From Armatimonadota bacterium (lineage in GTDB: Bacteria; Sysuimicrobiota; Sysuimicrobiia; Sysuimicrobiales; Humicultoraceae): DNA of 40,359 bases. Shown piece by piece: positions 24,105 to 31,231 of the stretch; positions within the stretch are counted from its first letter, which is position 1, and every line of letters begins with the position of its first letter. A program made the position numbers and the translations under genes. The stretch is taken from contig JAVHLY010000001.1 in NCBI GenBank assembly GCA_031081585.1, forward strand, positions 159,722-200,080, read 5' to 3'. The notes under the pieces are model-generated. The model worked only from the letters and a program-made list of their open reading frames with translations, did not search any database and was not told where the DNA came from.

Positions 24105-24770
24105 GTGAAGCACCTCCGTCAGGCCTTCGACCGCGAACTGGCCGCCTTGGAGCACGACGTCGTGCACATGGGCCGCCTGGCCGGCCAGCTCATCCGACGG
24201 TCCGTGGAGGCGCTGCGGACCCGGGACGTCCTGGCGGCCGAGGCCGTCATCCGGGCCGACGACGCCATCGATGCGCTCCACCTGGAACTGGAGCACCGCG
24301 TCGTCGCCCTGCTGGCCACCCAGCAACCCATGGCCGGCGACCTGCGCGAGGTCGCCTCCATCCTGGCCATCTCCATCGACCTGGAGCGTCTGGCCGATCA
24401 CGCCGAGGGGGTCAGCCGCGCCGCCCGACGGCTCAGCACGGAGAGGCCGATGCCGGAACTCGAAGCCATGCTGGTGGTGATGGAGGCGGCGGTGCAGGAG
24501 ATGCTGGCCGACGTGCTGGAGGCCTTCCAGCGCCGCGACGCCGCACTGGCCGAAGGGCTGGGGGCGAAGGAGGACCGTGTGGACGCTCTGCGCGCCCGGG
24601 TCTTCCACACCCTCCTCAGCGCGATGGCTGCCGACCCGCGGGCGGTCACGCGGGGGCTGGAGTACCTCCTGGCCGCCCAGCACCTGGAACGGGCGGCCGA
24701 TCACATCACCAACGTCGCCGAGCGGGTCATCTACATGACGACGGGCGAGATGCGGGAGATCAACCGGTAG
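24105..24770 (+). CDS. phoU: Phosphate signalling protein PhoU
   Basis: 221 residues from GTG 24105, with GGGAGGAG four bases upstream. Two three-helix-bundle repeats carry the PhoU metal motifs: EAVIRADDAIDALHLELEHR and DLREVASILAISIDLERLAD followed by HAEGV, then EDRVDALRARVF and LEYLLAAQHLERAADHITNV. Length matches the family. PhoU restrains Pst uptake and phosphate-starvation signalling, usually by bridging PstB and a PhoR kinase. Here it lies last in the pst operon, while a second PhoU-like domain is fused to a DNA-binding domain at the operon's head. No PhoR is encoded nearby. Confidence 0.94.
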   Translation: MKHLRQAFDRELAALEHDVVHMGRLAGQLIRRSVEALRTRDVLAAEAVIRADDAIDALHLELEHRVVALLATQQPMAGDLREVASILAISIDLERLADHAEGVSRAARRLSTERPMPELEAMLVVMEAAVQEMLADVLEAFQRRDAALAEGLGAKEDRVDALRARVFHTLLSAMAADPRAVTRGLEYLLAAQHLERAADHITNVAERVIYMTTGEMREINR

Positions 24771-24786
24771 CCCGTCCGCGGTCCCT

Positions 24787-24805
24787 CAGGCCGGCACGCG
24801 GCCTG
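24787..24805. terminator. Hairpin between convergent phoU and VWA genes
   Basis: A perfect 7-bp stem, CAGGCCG (24787-24793) with CGGCCTG (24799-24805), around a GCACG loop, in the 62-bp convergent gap. It lacks a T run, so a bidirectional terminator role is only suggested by position. Confidence 0.3.
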
Positions 24806-24832
24806 GCCGCTGCGCCGGTCCGGGCGGAGGGC

Positions 24833-25825
24833 TCAGGCCACGGGGCGCAGGGCGATGGCCGCCCCGAGCGCCCCCACCAGCGCCACGGCCGCCACCAGCG
24901 CGGCCAGCGCCGGCACCTCCACCGGGCGGCGCTCCCACCCCACGTCGCGAGCCAGCCGCCGGTAGATCTGGTGCAGGCTGCGCGCGCTGGCGGCGTGGAC
25001 GTAGCTCCCGCCGGTGGCGGCGGCGATCTCGCGCAGCGTCTCCTCGTCCAGCGTCCCGCCGATCGTCCACGCGGTGTTGGGCGCGGAGGGCTGCCCCACG
25101 CCCACGGTGTGGACCACGATCCCCTGCCGGCGGGCGAAGGCCGCCACCTCCAGCGCGTCGACGCCCGCATTGCTGCGCCCGTCCGAGAGCAGCACCACGA
25201 TGGCCGAGCCCGGTCGCACGGGACGGGCGTCGGGCGGGACGACCAGCGGGGTAGGCGTACCGCTCCACGGGTCGGGCGCCGGGCGCGAGGCGCCCAGGAT
25301 GGCCATCACCGCCTCGAGCAGCCCCTCGCCGATAGCGGTGCGGCGGATGAACCCCAGCCCGTCGATGGCCGCACGCAGGCGCTCCCGGTCGGTGGTCGGG
25401 GGTACCACCAGCTCCGCGTAGCCCCCGAAGGCCACCAGGCCCACACGCAGCCCCCGGGGCAGGGCGGCGACGAACGCGCCCGCCGCCGCCTTCGCCGCCT
25501 CCAGGCGGTTGGGGGCGATGTCTTCCGAGCGCATGCTGCCGCTGGTGTCGATGGCGAGCATGACGACGGAGCGGTCCGCGGGGACGGGGAGCGGGAGCGT
25601 GGGGCGGGCCAGCGCCAGCAGCGCTGCGGTGAGCGCCAGCAGCAGCAGCGCCGCGGGGAGGTGACGGCGCCAGCGGCCGGCGCCCGCCGCCGCGGCTGCG
25701 AGGGCGGCCGACTGGGGGTGGAGGACCGCCTCGCGGGGGAACTGCCGCAGGTGCGCCACGTACAGCGCCGCCGCGGCAGGGACGAGTATCAACGCCCACA
25801 GGGCCGAGGCCATGGCAAAGCCCAT
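24833..25825 (-). CDS. BatA/BatB-like membrane protein with von Willebrand factor A domain
   Basis: 330 residues from ATG 25825 (an ATG four codons later is also possible). A first helix (ASALWALILVPAAAALYVA), a second (LPAALLLLALTAALLALA, about 56-73) and a C-terminal helix (ALAALVAAVALVGALGAAIA) surround a periplasmic or external VWA domain. The metal site is intact: D93-x-S95-x-S97 (DTSGS), T in RRTAIGEGL, and LSDGRSN. This is the Bat/YfbK-like layout. Such proteins usually sit beside a MoxR ATPase and DUF58 gene; here none is present and the neighbour is an exporter, so its partner is unknown. It follows the exporter gene by 61 bp on the same strand. Confidence 0.85.
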   Translation of the reverse strand: MGFAMASALWALILVPAAAALYVAHLRQFPREAVLHPQSAALAAAAAGAGRWRRHLPAALLLLALTAALLALARPTLPLPVPADRSVVMLAIDTSGSMRSEDIAPNRLEAAKAAAGAFVAALPRGLRVGLVAFGGYAELVVPPTTDRERLRAAIDGLGFIRRTAIGEGLLEAVMAILGASRPAPDPWSGTPTPLVVPPDARPVRPGSAIVVLLSDGRSNAGVDALEVAAFARRQGIVVHTVGVGQPSAPNTAWTIGGTLDEETLREIAAATGGSYVHAASARSLHQIYRRLARDVGWERRPVEVPALAALVAAVALVGALGAAIALRPVA

Positions 25826-25886
25826 CGACCGCCTCGCCTCCTGTCGCCCAGATCGGCGCGGGCCCTCCCCCGGCGCCGGCTCCCGC

Positions 25887-27491
25887 CTACCCGTTCCAGG
25901 CGCCGGGTATCCCCTCCTGCCCGGTCGCCACCGCCTCGCCGGGGGCGGGAGGGCGGGTTCGGCGCAGGGGGAGCTCTGGCAGCGCCAGCATCAGCGCGCC
26001 GGCGAGCAGCGTCAGCGGGATGGCCGAGGCGTAGACGCGCAGGATGCTCACGGCGAAGCCGCGGCGCACCGCCGCGCGCATGGCGGTCCCGTCCGGGCCG
26101 GGGGCGGCGGTCACCATGAGGCGGCCCCCCGCGCCCGATCCGCGCAGGGACGCGCGCAGCGCCGCGGGGTCGACGCTGCGCCGCACCCCCGGCGGCAACT
26201 GCGCTAGCGCTGGCCGCAGCGCGGCCTCCACCGCCTCCGTGAGGGTGGCGGAGAAGATCGCCCCGAAGACGGCTACGCCCACGACGCTGCCGATCTGCAT
26301 GAAGAACTGCCGGCTCGCCGTGGCCGTGCCCACCTGCCCGGGCGGCGCAGCGTTCTGCACCACCAGCGTCAGCAGCGGCATCGACGGGCCCAACCCCAGC
26401 CCCAGCACCACCATGCGCCAGACGACGCCGCCCTGCGTGACGTGCTCCCCCATGGTGGCCAGCAGCGCCATCCCGACGGTGGCCACCAGGTAGCCCGCGA
26501 CGATGACCCACTTGTACCGGCCGGTGCGCTGGACGACCTGCGCGGAGAGCAGCGCTCCCGTCACCACGGCGAGGGTCAGCGGGACCAGGGTGGAGCCCGC
26601 CGCCGTCGCCGAGACGCCGACGACGTTCACCATGAAGAGCGACAGGAAGAACAGCGCCCCGAAGAAGGCCGCCCCGGTGAGCAGGGAGGCCGCGGCGATC
26701 AGGGTCACGGTGCGGTTGCGGAAGAGCCCCAGCGGCAGGATCGGCGACGGGGCGCGGCGCTCCACGACCAGGAAGGCGGCCGCGGCCAGCCCGGAGGTGG
26801 CCAGCAGCGCCAGCGTGAAGGGGGCGTGCCAGGGGAAGAGCGTGCGGTCCAGGGTGAGCGCCAGCAGCAGCGGGACGACCGCGGCCAGCAGCAGGACCGT
26901 CCCCGGCCAGTCGATGGGTGCCCGCACGCCGCGGGCCATGGTCGGCATGCGCAGGAGCACGACGGCCAGCGCCAGCGCGCCCACCGGCACGTTCACGTAG
27001 AAGACCCAGCGCCAGCCGACGGTGTCGGTGAGCACGCCGCCCAGAGGGGGCCCGACCAGGCTGGCCAGGGCGAAGACGGCGCCGAAGAGGCCCTGGTAGC
27101 GCGGGCGCTCCGCCGGGGCGAAGAGGTCGGCGGGGATGATGAAGGCGGTCGAGGTGAGCGCCGCTGCGCCCACGCCCTGCAGGATGCGGAAGGCGATGAG
27201 CTGGAGCATCGACTGCGCCACCCCGCACAGGGCGGAGCCGGCCAGGAAGGTGACGATGCCGGCCACCAGGATGCGGCGCCGGCCGTGGAGGTCGGCGAGT
27301 CGGCCGTAGACCGGCACCATCGCCGTGCTGGCCAGCAGGTAGCCCGTGGAGACCCAGGCCAGCAGGTCCAGCCCGTGCAGGTCGGCCACGATGGCCGGCA
27401 GCGCGGTGGCGACGATGGTCTGGTCGAGGGCGGCCAGGAAGAGGCCGAGGAGGACGCCCACTAGGATGAGCAGCCGGTCCCGGGAGGTCAC
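25887..27491 (-). CDS. DHA2-family (EmrB/QacA-type) major facilitator exporter
   Basis: 534 residues from GTG 27491. About fourteen hydrophobic helices; motif D1-like LDQTIVATALPAIVADL in helix 1, motif A GRLADLHGRRRILVAG, motif C ALASLVGPPLGGVLTDTVGW, and WRWVFYVNVPVGALALAVV, all standard for proton-driven multidrug exporters of the 14-helix class. A loop between the last two helices contains a roughly 75-residue extracytoplasmic segment. The substrate cannot be read from sequence. A TATACT lies 8 bp before the GTG, implying a very short or absent leader. It may be co-transcribed with the VWA gene. Confidence 0.9.
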   Translation of the reverse strand: MTSRDRLLILVGVLLGLFLAALDQTIVATALPAIVADLHGLDLLAWVSTGYLLASTAMVPVYGRLADLHGRRRILVAGIVTFLAGSALCGVAQSMLQLIAFRILQGVGAAALTSTAFIIPADLFAPAERPRYQGLFGAVFALASLVGPPLGGVLTDTVGWRWVFYVNVPVGALALAVVLLRMPTMARGVRAPIDWPGTVLLLAAVVPLLLALTLDRTLFPWHAPFTLALLATSGLAAAAFLVVERRAPSPILPLGLFRNRTVTLIAAASLLTGAAFFGALFFLSLFMVNVVGVSATAAGSTLVPLTLAVVTGALLSAQVVQRTGRYKWVIVAGYLVATVGMALLATMGEHVTQGGVVWRMVVLGLGLGPSMPLLTLVVQNAAPPGQVGTATASRQFFMQIGSVVGVAVFGAIFSATLTEAVEAALRPALAQLPPGVRRSVDPAALRASLRGSGAGGRLMVTAAPGPDGTAMRAAVRRGFAVSILRVYASAIPLTLLAGALMLALPELPLRRTRPPAPGEAVATGQEGIPGAWNG

Positions 27492-27499
27492 GGGTCAGC

Positions 27500-27505
27500 A
27501 GTATA
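27500..27505 (-). promoter_or_regulatory. -10 element for the exporter gene, leaderless geometry
   Basis: On the minus strand TATACT (5 of 6 to TATAAT) ends 8 bp before GTG 27491, so transcription would start at or next to the start codon. No good -35 is visible at 16-18 bp. Confidence 0.4.
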
Positions 27506-27627
27506 CGCTCGTCCGCGCTCCCCGAGCACCACCGCCACCTCCTGCACCGATGTGTCACCTTCCCCACCTCCGCCCCCACCTCCAGGCCCGTCGAGGCCTC
27601 GGCACATCCGCCGTCTAGGGAGATGCA

Positions 27628-27729
27628 ATGAAGTCCCCGGGCAAGCCTGGTAGAGCGATCGTGGGCAAGCTGGGATCTTGGGGAGAAGGAATCCGCGGGG
27701 TCAGCCGCGAAGCATCAAAATTAGACTAA
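27628..27729 (+). CDS. Possible 33-residue small protein upstream of the XRE-cupin regulator
   Basis: ATG 27628 has AGGGAG about seven bases upstream and opens a 33-codon frame (MKSPGKPGRAIVGKLGSWGE...) ending at TAA 27727. It is basic and Gly-rich, with no recognisable domain. It falls in the 276-bp divergent gap between the exporter and regulator genes, and its stop lies inside the AT-rich operator region. Short frames arise easily in such DNA, so support is only the ribosome site and position. Confidence 0.2.
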   Translation: MKSPGKPGRAIVGKLGSWGEGIRGVSREASKLD

Positions 27730-27742
27730 AGGAAATTTTAAT
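27717..27742 (+). promoter_or_regulatory. AT-rich operator palindrome and -10 for the XRE-cupin regulator
   Basis: AAAATT (27717-27722) and AATTTT (27734-27739) form an inverted repeat with an 11-bp spacer, one of the few AT-rich patches in the window. TTTAAT at 27737-27742 (5 of 6 to TATAAT) overlaps the right arm, about 25 bp before the regulator ATG. A dimeric XRE regulator binding here would block its own promoter. Confidence 0.45.
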
Positions 27743-27767
27743 AAACCGAAAGACTCCCAGGCAGGCT

Positions 27768-28367
27768 ATGGGACACGCCGAGACATTGCTTGGACCGCCT
27801 GATGTGAGTGCCGCCCTTCACGAATTGGGCCTCCTCGTCCAAAAGGTCCGTGAGCAGCGCGGCCTGACCCTTGAGCAGCTCGCCGAGCGGTGCGGGGTGA
27901 GCGCCGCGACCCTGAGCCTCCTGGAGAGGGGCCAGGGCAATCCCTCCTTCGCCACCCTTCTGAGGGTGGCCACCGGCCTGCGGGTTCCCATCGCCACGTT
28001 CTTCCAGTCGGATGTCCGCCAGGACGGGATTGTCGTGCGGGCCGAGCACCGCAAGCGCCTGGTGGTCGGCCAGAGCGAAGGGCGGCGCTACGAGCTCCTC
28101 TCCCCCGACGTCACCGGCGCGATCGAAATGTTATGGGTGCGGCTTGAGCCGGGGGTGTGGACGGAGGACGAGAAGGTCGCACACGAGGGGGAGGAGTGCT
28201 TGGTGGTCCTGGACGGGCGACTGGAGGCGCATATCGGGCAGGGCCCACCCCACATCCTGGAGCCCGGGGATTCCATCTACGTGCGCAGCGAGATCCCCCA
28301 CTCCTACCGCAGCAGTGACGATGCCCCCGCGACCTTCGTGATCGCCATCACGCCGCCGTCGTTCTAG
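27768..28367 (+). CDS. XRE-family transcriptional regulator with C-terminal cupin sensor
   Basis: 199 residues from ATG 27768; a longer upstream frame is AT-rich and lies across the operator. Residues about 14-75 form an HTH_3 domain: LGLLVQKVREQRGLTLEQLA, SAATLSLLERGQGNPSFATL and LRVATGLRVPIATFF. Residues about 120-197 are a cupin barrel (VAHEGEECLVVLDGRLEAHI, LEPGDSIYVRSEIPHSYRS). XRE-cupin proteins control nearby catabolic or transport genes by binding a small ligand in the barrel. It stands at the head of the creatininase/ureohydrolase/BMP-transporter cluster, 40 bp before creatininase, so it is the likely regulator of that cluster and of itself. Confidence 0.9.
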   Translation: MGHAETLLGPPDVSAALHELGLLVQKVREQRGLTLEQLAERCGVSAATLSLLERGQGNPSFATLLRVATGLRVPIATFFQSDVRQDGIVVRAEHRKRLVVGQSEGRRYELLSPDVTGAIEMLWVRLEPGVWTEDEKVAHEGEECLVVLDGRLEAHIGQGPPHILEPGDSIYVRSEIPHSYRSSDDAPATFVIAITPPSF

Positions 28368-28407
28368 GGGTCGAGGGCTCCGCTCCCGGGGGTGGGCGGT
28401 GAGGACA

Positions 28408-29178
28408 ATGGGGCAGCCGGTAATGATGGACGAGCTCACCTGGGTGGAGTACCAGGAGCGGGTCCGGGCTGGCGCGCCGCTCTTCCTCGTGGCGGGCTCC
28501 ACAGAGCAGCACGGCCCTCACCTTCCTCTGGGAACGGACGTCTTCCAGGCCGTGGCCGTGGCGCGGGCGGCGGCAGAGCGGGTGGGAGGCATCGTCGCCC
28601 CGCCGCTGGCCTACGGGTACAAGAGCCAGCCCAAGAGCGGTGGCGGACAGCAGTTCCCCGGGACAACGAGCCTGGACGGGCAGACCCTCGTGGCGGTCGT
28701 GCGGGACCTCCTGAGGGAGTTCCTGCGACACGGCGTGCGCCGCATCGTCGTGGTCGACGGTCACTACGAGAACGCCATGTTCCTCACGGAGGGCATCGAC
28801 CTCGCCCTGCGGGAAACCGGTGTCTCCGACGCGAAGGCCGTCGTCGTCCACTGGTGGGAGCTCATCCCCCCCGGCACCGTCGATGCGATCTTCGCCGGGG
28901 AATTTCCTGGATGGGCCCTGGAGCATGCGGCGGTCGTGGAGACCTCGGTCACGGCGGCGGTGCGGCCGGACCTCGTGCGGTGGGATCGCCTCGTGGACGA
29001 TCGCGCGGACCGCCAGCTCCCCTACGAAATCTACCCACCGCCCTCCGACGTCGTGCCCCCCTCGGGGGTGCTCTCACCGGCGCGCCGGGCCAGCGCGGCG
29101 CACGGGCGTCGGATCGTCGAGGAGGTGGTGCAGGCTCTGGTGGAGATCGTGCGGACTGAGTTCGGGCTGGCAGGTTAG
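28408..29178 (+). CDS. Creatininase (creatinine amidohydrolase)
   Basis: 256 residues from ATG 28408; GTG 28399 would add three residues. Numbered from the GTG, the two-metal site is complete: E36, H38, D47, H122 and E124 (STEQHGPH, GTDVF, GHYENAMF). These sit two positions after the E34/H36/D45/H120/E122 set that I recall for Pseudomonas creatininase. The block LAYGYKSQPKSGGG followed by FPGTTSLDG, a WW pair near 152 and GWALEHAAVVETS are also those of true creatininases rather than of distant family members such as MftE or FAPy deformylases. It converts creatinine to creatine reversibly, in the cytosol. It is the first enzyme gene of the cluster and ends 12 bp before the first ureohydrolase gene. 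Confidence 0.85.
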   Translation: MGQPVMMDELTWVEYQERVRAGAPLFLVAGSTEQHGPHLPLGTDVFQAVAVARAAAERVGGIVAPPLAYGYKSQPKSGGGQQFPGTTSLDGQTLVAVVRDLLREFLRHGVRRIVVVDGHYENAMFLTEGIDLALRETGVSDAKAVVVHWWELIPPGTVDAIFAGEFPGWALEHAAVVETSVTAAVRPDLVRWDRLVDDRADRQLPYEIYPPPSDVVPPSGVLSPARRASAAHGRRIVEEVVQALVEIVRTEFGLAG

Positions 29179-29190
29179 GGAGGGAGGCGT

Positions 29191-30162
29191 ATGGGCGCGG
29201 AACGGCTCAACCTGCCCTTTACCGGGATCACCTCCTTTTGCAAGCTCCCGGTGCACACGGACCTGGACACGCTGGAGGCGGACGTGGCCATTCTGGGGGC
29301 CCCGTTCGACATGGGGACCCAGTACCGGTCCGGGACGCGCTTCGGCCCCCGGGCCATCCGGAATGCCTCTGCGATCTACGCGCTGCGCGGTGTGGGGTAC
29401 TACGATCACGAGTTCGACACCATCTTCCTGCAGGGGGTCCGGATCGTTGACTGTGGAGACGTCGACATGATTCACATGCGGCCCGAGGCGTGCCTGCAGA
29501 ACATCCGGGAGGCAGTGGAGAAGATCCTGGCCCGGGGTGCGCTGCCCGTCGTGCTGGGTGGAGATCACTCGGTCCCCATCCCCGTACTGCGGGCCTTTCG
29601 GGACCGGGGACCGCTCTACGTGATCCAGATTGACGCGCACCTGGACTTCGTGGACGAACGGTTCGGCGTGCGCGAGGGGCACGGGAACGTCATGCGCCGG
29701 GTGGCGGAGATGCCTCACGTGGAAGGCTTCGCACAGATCGGTATCCGCGGTCCGGGGAGCAGCGACCCGTCGGACTTCGCGGACGCGCGGCGCATGGGGA
29801 GCCTCATCATCGGTCCGCGGGAGATCCGCCGCCGGGGTGTCGACGGGGTACTGGCCCGCATCCCTGACGGAAAGCGGTACTACGTGACCATCGATATCGA
29901 CGCCTTCGACGCCGGTGTGGCCCCCGGGTCGGGCTCGCCGTCGGTGGGCGGCCTGGACTACTACGAGGTCACCGACCTCCTGCGGGGTGTGGCCGCCAAG
30001 GGCGACGTGGTGGGCTTCGACTTCGTGGAGGTGGCCCCGCAGTACGACCCCACGGAGGTCACCGCCCAGCTCGCTGCGCGGGTGATCCTGGACTTCCTGG
30101 GAGCGATCTTCTATGAGCGCACGCGGCGGGCCGTCCCGGCGGGGGTGCAGGAGGGGAGGTGA
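29191..30162 (+). CDS. Agmatinase/ureohydrolase family amidinohydrolase (copy 1)
   Basis: 323 residues from ATG 29191, behind GGGAGGGAGG. The binuclear manganese site is intact: H126 (GGDHS), D148, H150 and D152 (DAHLD), and D235 and D237 (TIDIDAFDAG), with APGSGSPSVGG after it. The family splits guanidino compounds into urea and an amine or amino acid (agmatinase, guanidinobutyrase, guanidinopropionase, guanidine hydrolase). Substrate cannot be assigned. Lying directly after creatininase, it could hydrolyse creatine or a related guanidino acid in place of the usual creatinase, which is missing here. Only about one third of its residues appear shared with the second copy downstream (estimate by eye). 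Confidence 0.88.
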   Translation: MGAERLNLPFTGITSFCKLPVHTDLDTLEADVAILGAPFDMGTQYRSGTRFGPRAIRNASAIYALRGVGYYDHEFDTIFLQGVRIVDCGDVDMIHMRPEACLQNIREAVEKILARGALPVVLGGDHSVPIPVLRAFRDRGPLYVIQIDAHLDFVDERFGVREGHGNVMRRVAEMPHVEGFAQIGIRGPGSSDPSDFADARRMGSLIIGPREIRRRGVDGVLARIPDGKRYYVTIDIDAFDAGVAPGSGSPSVGGLDYYEVTDLLRGVAAKGDVVGFDFVEVAPQYDPTEVTAQLAARVILDFLGAIFYERTRRAVPAGVQEGR

Positions 30163-30209
30163 GACCGCGCGCGGAGGCACCAACATCGGAAGAAGGGAGG
30201 AGTGTGCGC

Positions 30210-31181
30210 ATGGGGGACATGGCGAAGGGTCGAGTGGCTGCCCTGGTCGTGGCCGTGCTGCTGGGAGCGCTCGTGGGCACGGTGGCGGACGCGGGCACCC
30301 CACGCCTGCGGGTGGCGGCCGCCCTCCCAGGGATCATCACAGACAAGGCATGGAACCAGACCGGCTACGAGGGGCTAAAGATGATCGAGAAAGAACTGGG
30401 CGCGCAGATCGCCTACACGGAGCGCGTGGCCCAGCCCGACCAGGTCGAGGTCATGAGCGACTACGCCCGGCGAGGGTACGACCTCGTCTTTGGCCACGGC
30501 GGGGAGTTCGACTCTGCCGGGAAGCAGGTCGCCGCTCGGTTCCCGCGGACGAAGATCGTGATCAACAACGGCGTGTCCACGGCCCCTAACCTCGCCACGT
30601 CGCAGATCAACCACTTCCAGGTCAGCTTCCTGGCGGGAGTGGTGGCGGGACTGATGACCAAGACGAACAAGATCGCTGCCATCAGCGCCCAGAAGTTCCA
30701 GGCCATCGACGAGAGCATGATCGGTCTGGAGCAGGGGGCAAAGTACGTGAACCCACGGGTGCAGATGTTCACCTCCTACACGGGCGACTGGGACAACGTG
30801 GGCAAGGGCAAGGAGGCAGCCCTGGCGCACATCGCCCGCGGTGTGGACGTCCTGTACCCGCTGCTGGACCACGCTATGCTCGGAGTGATCGAAGCGGCGA
30901 AGGAGAAGAAGGTCTTCGTCATTGGGTACCCGCGGGACCAGCTCAGCCTGGCGCCCGAGACCGTCCTGACCTCGGCCATTGAGAACATTGCGGTGGCGAT
31001 GCTGGAGGTGGCCAAGCTCGTGGCCGCGGGCAAGTTCCAGGGGAAGGGGTATGTCTTCGGCATCGAGAACCCCGCCGCCGCCCGGCTGGGGCGGTACGGG
31101 GCCATGGTTCCCCAGCGCGTGCGAGATCGCGTGGAGGAGGTCAAGAAGCTGCTGCTAGCCGGTAAGATCCAGCGGAAGTGA
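30210..31181 (+). CDS. BMP-family ABC transporter substrate-binding protein
   Basis: 323 residues from ATG 30210 with GAAGGGAGGAG seven bases upstream. Signal peptide ALVVAVLLGALVGTVADA, with no lipobox Cys. The mature protein has the PnrA/BMP pattern: LPGIITDKAWNQTGYEGLKM, YDLVFGHGGEFDSAGKQVA, SFLAGVVAGLMTKTNKIAAI and NPRVQMFTSYTGDWDNVGKG, ending in helices. BMP proteins bind purine nucleosides, and some bind other small ligands such as autoinducer or amino-acid derivatives. In this cluster creatinine, creatine or a nucleobase-like ring is plausible (inference). It is separated from the ATPase gene by a strong hairpin, fitting higher expression of the binding protein. Confidence 0.92.
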   Translation: MGDMAKGRVAALVVAVLLGALVGTVADAGTPRLRVAAALPGIITDKAWNQTGYEGLKMIEKELGAQIAYTERVAQPDQVEVMSDYARRGYDLVFGHGGEFDSAGKQVAARFPRTKIVINNGVSTAPNLATSQINHFQVSFLAGVVAGLMTKTNKIAAISAQKFQAIDESMIGLEQGAKYVNPRVQMFTSYTGDWDNVGKGKEAALAHIARGVDVLYPLLDHAMLGVIEAAKEKKVFVIGYPRDQLSLAPETVLTSAIENIAVAMLEVAKLVAAGKFQGKGYVFGIENPAAARLGRYGAMVPQRVRDRVEEVKKLLLAGKIQRK

Positions 31182-31191
31182 GACCGGGACG

Positions 31192-31215
31192 GGGGGGCCT
31201 CGGCGGAGGCCCCCC
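31192..31215 (+). repeat. Strong intercistronic hairpin between binding-protein and ATPase genes
   Basis: A perfect 10-bp stem (31192-31201 with 31206-31215, GGGGGGCCTC / GAGGCCCCCC) closes a GGCG loop. No T run follows, so it is not a standard terminator. Placed just after the substrate-binding gene, it would stabilise the upstream mRNA end and lower expression of the ATPase and permeases. Confidence 0.5.
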
Positions 31216-31231
31216 GGGCGTACGGTGCGCC

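Noticed and set aside
27492-27767. A tRNA or integration site at the edge of the catabolic cluster
   Set aside because: No tRNA arms, no direct repeats and no integrase were seen in or beside this gap.
31178-31231. A GTG start for the ABC ATPase overlapping the previous stop
   Set aside because: It would translate the strong hairpin into an unconserved Gly/Pro/Arg run; ATG 31232 begins just before the conserved domain.
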